Below are positions 6,855 through 8,340 of a stretch of 8,340 nt of DNA, piece after piece (the stretch's first letter is position 1; each line of letters starts with the position of its first letter). The stretch comes from Lentisphaeria bacterium. GTDB taxonomy: Bacteria > Verrucomicrobiota > Lentisphaeria > JABSQK01 > UBA12247. The notes under the pieces are model-generated. The model searched no databases. It saw nothing but the letters and a program-made list of their open reading frames with translations, and was not told where the DNA came from. Both the position numbers and the translations under genes were made by a program. The DNA lies in the NCBI GenBank assembly GCA_003477185.1, contig DMTJ01000159.1, forward strand, positions 1 to 8,340. Reading direction: 5' to 3'.

Positions 6855-7253
6855 CTGGAGTCCGCCCCGCTCGCCGGGCGGCGGCACCGAACTGCGGCAA
6901 CGGTGAAGACCACGATTACTGCGAAGTCCGCCAGAGGATCCCTCTAAGGCACAGGTACGGCGCAGCAGAAAATGCTGCGACAGTTCTTCGCCGAATACGA
7001 CCGCGGCCAAAACGCAGGAACCCTTCGGTAGAATTAGGCCTCCAAGACGCCATGCCCCCAGATCCAACCGTGCATTAATTAAGACGCAGAGAATGCCAAT
7101 CGGAAAGACGTGGCCAGCTTTGTCACCACCCGGAAGACGATGAATGGCGAAAAAAAACGCTGGCGCCAGGCTAATATTTACCGCAATAACGACCATAACA
7201 TTTGTGCCAGCCCATGCCCAAACTACCAGTGGACGGGCCGTTTCAGGGCGCAT
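6851..7253 (-). pseudogene. VanZ-family membrane protein, single frameshift
   Basis: After one correction the product is about 133 residues, normal for VanZ-like proteins. Four membrane segments can be seen: VVWAWAGTNVMVVIAVNISL, GHVFPIGILCVLINA, LPKGSCVLAAVVFG and FAVIVVFTVAAV. The family hallmarks are in order: GGDKAGH between the first two helices, EELSQHF with RRT after the third, then LEDPLADF. The frame is lost at GGG (6942-6940 on the minus strand); removing one G reads LEDPLADFAVIV and ends in a TGA overlapping the next ATG. Without the correction the frame runs on into unrelated sequence. The start is uncertain: ATG 7253 has no good ribosome binding site and a TTG at 7286 is also open. 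VanZ-like genes commonly sit in exopolysaccharide or exosortase clusters; the biochemical role is not established for this group. Confidence 0.72.
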
Positions 7254-7456
7254 TACAGGCTGCGAGGGCAACTCCTTTTGTGGCAATCGAGAGAGGACGC
7301 CGCTATATTAGGGAGCTTTAGAGCACACGCTCATCCGCCCCGATCGGCATTCCTTGTAGTGGGAACCAATCAATTTGACCGTTCAACCGACCCAAAGAGC
7401 TTTTGCCGCACGGCGCTGAAGCGCACCATAGTTTCGCACGCCAACGGCCTTCTGCA
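7254..7456. other. Divergent intergenic region between vanZ remnant and anti-sigma gene
   Basis: About 200 bases with no coding signal I can support. It should hold the promoters of both flanking units, but I found no convincing pair of -35 and -10 boxes in either direction. A TAATAT on the minus strand near 7305-7310 lacks a matching -35. The minus strand has AAGGAG at 7277-7272, but it is too far (18 bases) from the ATG at 7253 to confirm that start. Confidence 0.4.
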
Positions 7457-8340
7457 ATGAGTACGACCAACCCAATCTGCGCCCGAGTAAAATCACGCCT
7501 CCCCGAGTACGTATCAGGGGCGTTGACCCGCTCTGAGAAGCGCGAAATCGACAGCCATCTCACGGAATGCTCCGACTGCCGCAAGTTATTTGCGGAGATT
7601 GGCGCGGTGGTCCATGATGACCACGTGCCAAGCCATAATCACAGCCGAAGACCTACGCCGAAGATTCGGTCGCACGAGCGGCTCCATCCGGTGATGCTGC
7701 TAAACTCTTCGCGTCACGTGGTTGCGGGCGTGCTCGTCGCTTTCCTAGTGATGCTAACAGCAGTCATCACAATCATTCGTTCGGGCATCGATAGTCCAAA
7801 CGAGAAACAGCAGGGCTATATTGATGCGATCACCAAGGCCAACGAAGCACGGCTCGATGAGCGGTCACCGCGACAGCCGCCGCCCGCGCGACTGAGGGCT
7901 CAACCGGCAGCGCAGCCACCGCCACAGCAGCCGATTGGTGCAGCCCAGCCCTCAGCGTCGCCCCCAGCACTGGCCCACAATCAATCCTCTTCTCCCAGCC
8001 CGCCGCCGCCCAGCCAATCAGCCGCGAGCAACTACCCGACGGCCACCGGAGGCCAGGCAGGGAACCCCCTGTATACTTCGCCAACAGTTCAGCCGCAAGC
8101 TCAGAGGCAATCCGTACTCATGAACATCGCGGATGCCACGGAAAAGCGGAGCCTGCGCGACACGCCCTTCCAGACAGCATCGCCTCACCAAGCCTCGGGG
8201 GCCGCCTCGGCACCTGCAACCCAGGCAAGCCAATACGCTCTACCACCGACAACTCGCCGCGCCGCGCCGGCAATGGTCCTCCCAAGTCCGTCAAGCAATG
8301 ATCGGATTCGAGTCAAGGATTCAGAGTTCTTCAATGCCTT
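7457..8340 (+). CDS. Membrane-bound zinc-finger anti-sigma-type protein, C-terminus off the window
   Basis: The frame is open for 294 codons to the right edge. Residues 1-45 match the putative zinc-finger (zf-HC2) anti-sigma fold: Cys8, then LPEYVSGALTRSEKREIDSHL, with His34, Cys38 and Cys41 in an Hx3Cx2C arrangement that normally binds zinc and holds an ECF sigma factor in the cytoplasm. One membrane segment follows (residues ~88-107, VVAGVLVAFLVMLTAVITII). From ~125 the protein is a long Pro/Gln/Ala/Ser-rich, probably disordered periplasmic region. Family members usually lie directly after their sigma-factor gene; none is present, because the upstream DNA is the divergent vanZ remnant. The ATG at 7457 is the only ATG in this frame before the conserved region (a stop lies at 7376), but its ribosome binding site is poor. 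The frame is intact, unlike the divergent operon. Sigma-factor binding is inferred from the family only. Confidence 0.8.
   Translation, partial: MSTTNPICARVKSRLPEYVSGALTRSEKREIDSHLTECSDCRKLFAEIGAVVHDDHVPSHNHSRRPTPKIRSHERLHPVMLLNSSRHVVAGVLVAFLVMLTAVITIIRSGIDSPNEKQQGYIDAITKANEARLDERSPRQPPPARLRAQPAAQPPPQQPIGAAQPSASPPALAHNQSSSPSPPPPSQSAASNYPTATGGQAGNPLYTSPTVQPQAQRQSVLMNIADATEKRSLRDTPFQTASPHQASGAASAPATQASQYALPPTTRRAAPAMVLPSPSSNDRIRVKDSEFFNA

Noticed and set aside
7375..7432. TTGACC followed by AT-containing sequence as a promoter for the plus-strand anti-sigma gene
   Set aside because: No -10 box occurs at 15-19 bases from the TTGACC.
7110..7460. Plus-strand open frame of 116 codons ending in an ATGA overlap with the anti-sigma gene, a possible upstream sigma factor
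   Set aside because: Its first half is antisense to the clear VanZ coding sequence and it shows no ECF sigma-factor motifs; the ATGA appears to be chance.

Overview
The window looks like chromosomal DNA from a free-living member of the PVC superphylum, most likely Verrucomicrobiota. The best evidence is a pair of adjacent secreted proteins whose domain order, sequence and C-terminal ending match the chlamydial large cysteine-rich outer-membrane protein OmcB. This placement is inferred from family resemblance, not from a database search. The DNA is moderately to highly GC-rich and most genes lie on the minus strand.

Positions 1-1300 (minus strand): the first 30 codons of a GGQ-motif release-factor-like gene overlap the stop codon of rmlB (dTDP-glucose 4,6-dehydratase) by an ATGA junction. 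rmlB has its own likely promoter region, insulated from upstream transcription by a strong UUCG-loop terminator at 1266-1300.

Positions 1328-5073 (minus strand): a two-gene operon. A good sigma70-type promoter with a 14-bp palindrome in its spacer drives a 470-residue OmcB-like protein. Eleven bases later comes a 747-residue paralogue carrying an extra N-terminal domain of about 270 residues that I cannot assign. Both have signal peptides, regularly placed cysteine pairs and near-identical C-termini, so they probably form a disulfide-stabilised structure in the periplasm or on the outer membrane. The terminator at 1266-1300 closes this operon.

Positions 5165-7253 (minus strand): the remains of a translationally coupled three-gene operon, made of a VanZ-family membrane protein, a small unidentified membrane protein and a TPR protein with an N-terminal membrane anchor. 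All three reading frames are broken. Several of the breaks sit in G runs, and the TPR gene also has an in-frame stop. VanZ and TPR genes often accompany exopolysaccharide or exosortase loci, which would fit the nearby rmlB, but no exosortase or glycosyltransferase is visible here.

Positions 7457-8340 (plus strand): an intact gene, running off the right edge, for a membrane-bound zinc-finger anti-sigma-type protein with a long Pro/Gln/Ala/Ser-rich tail. It is divergent from the broken operon and has no sigma-factor gene beside it.
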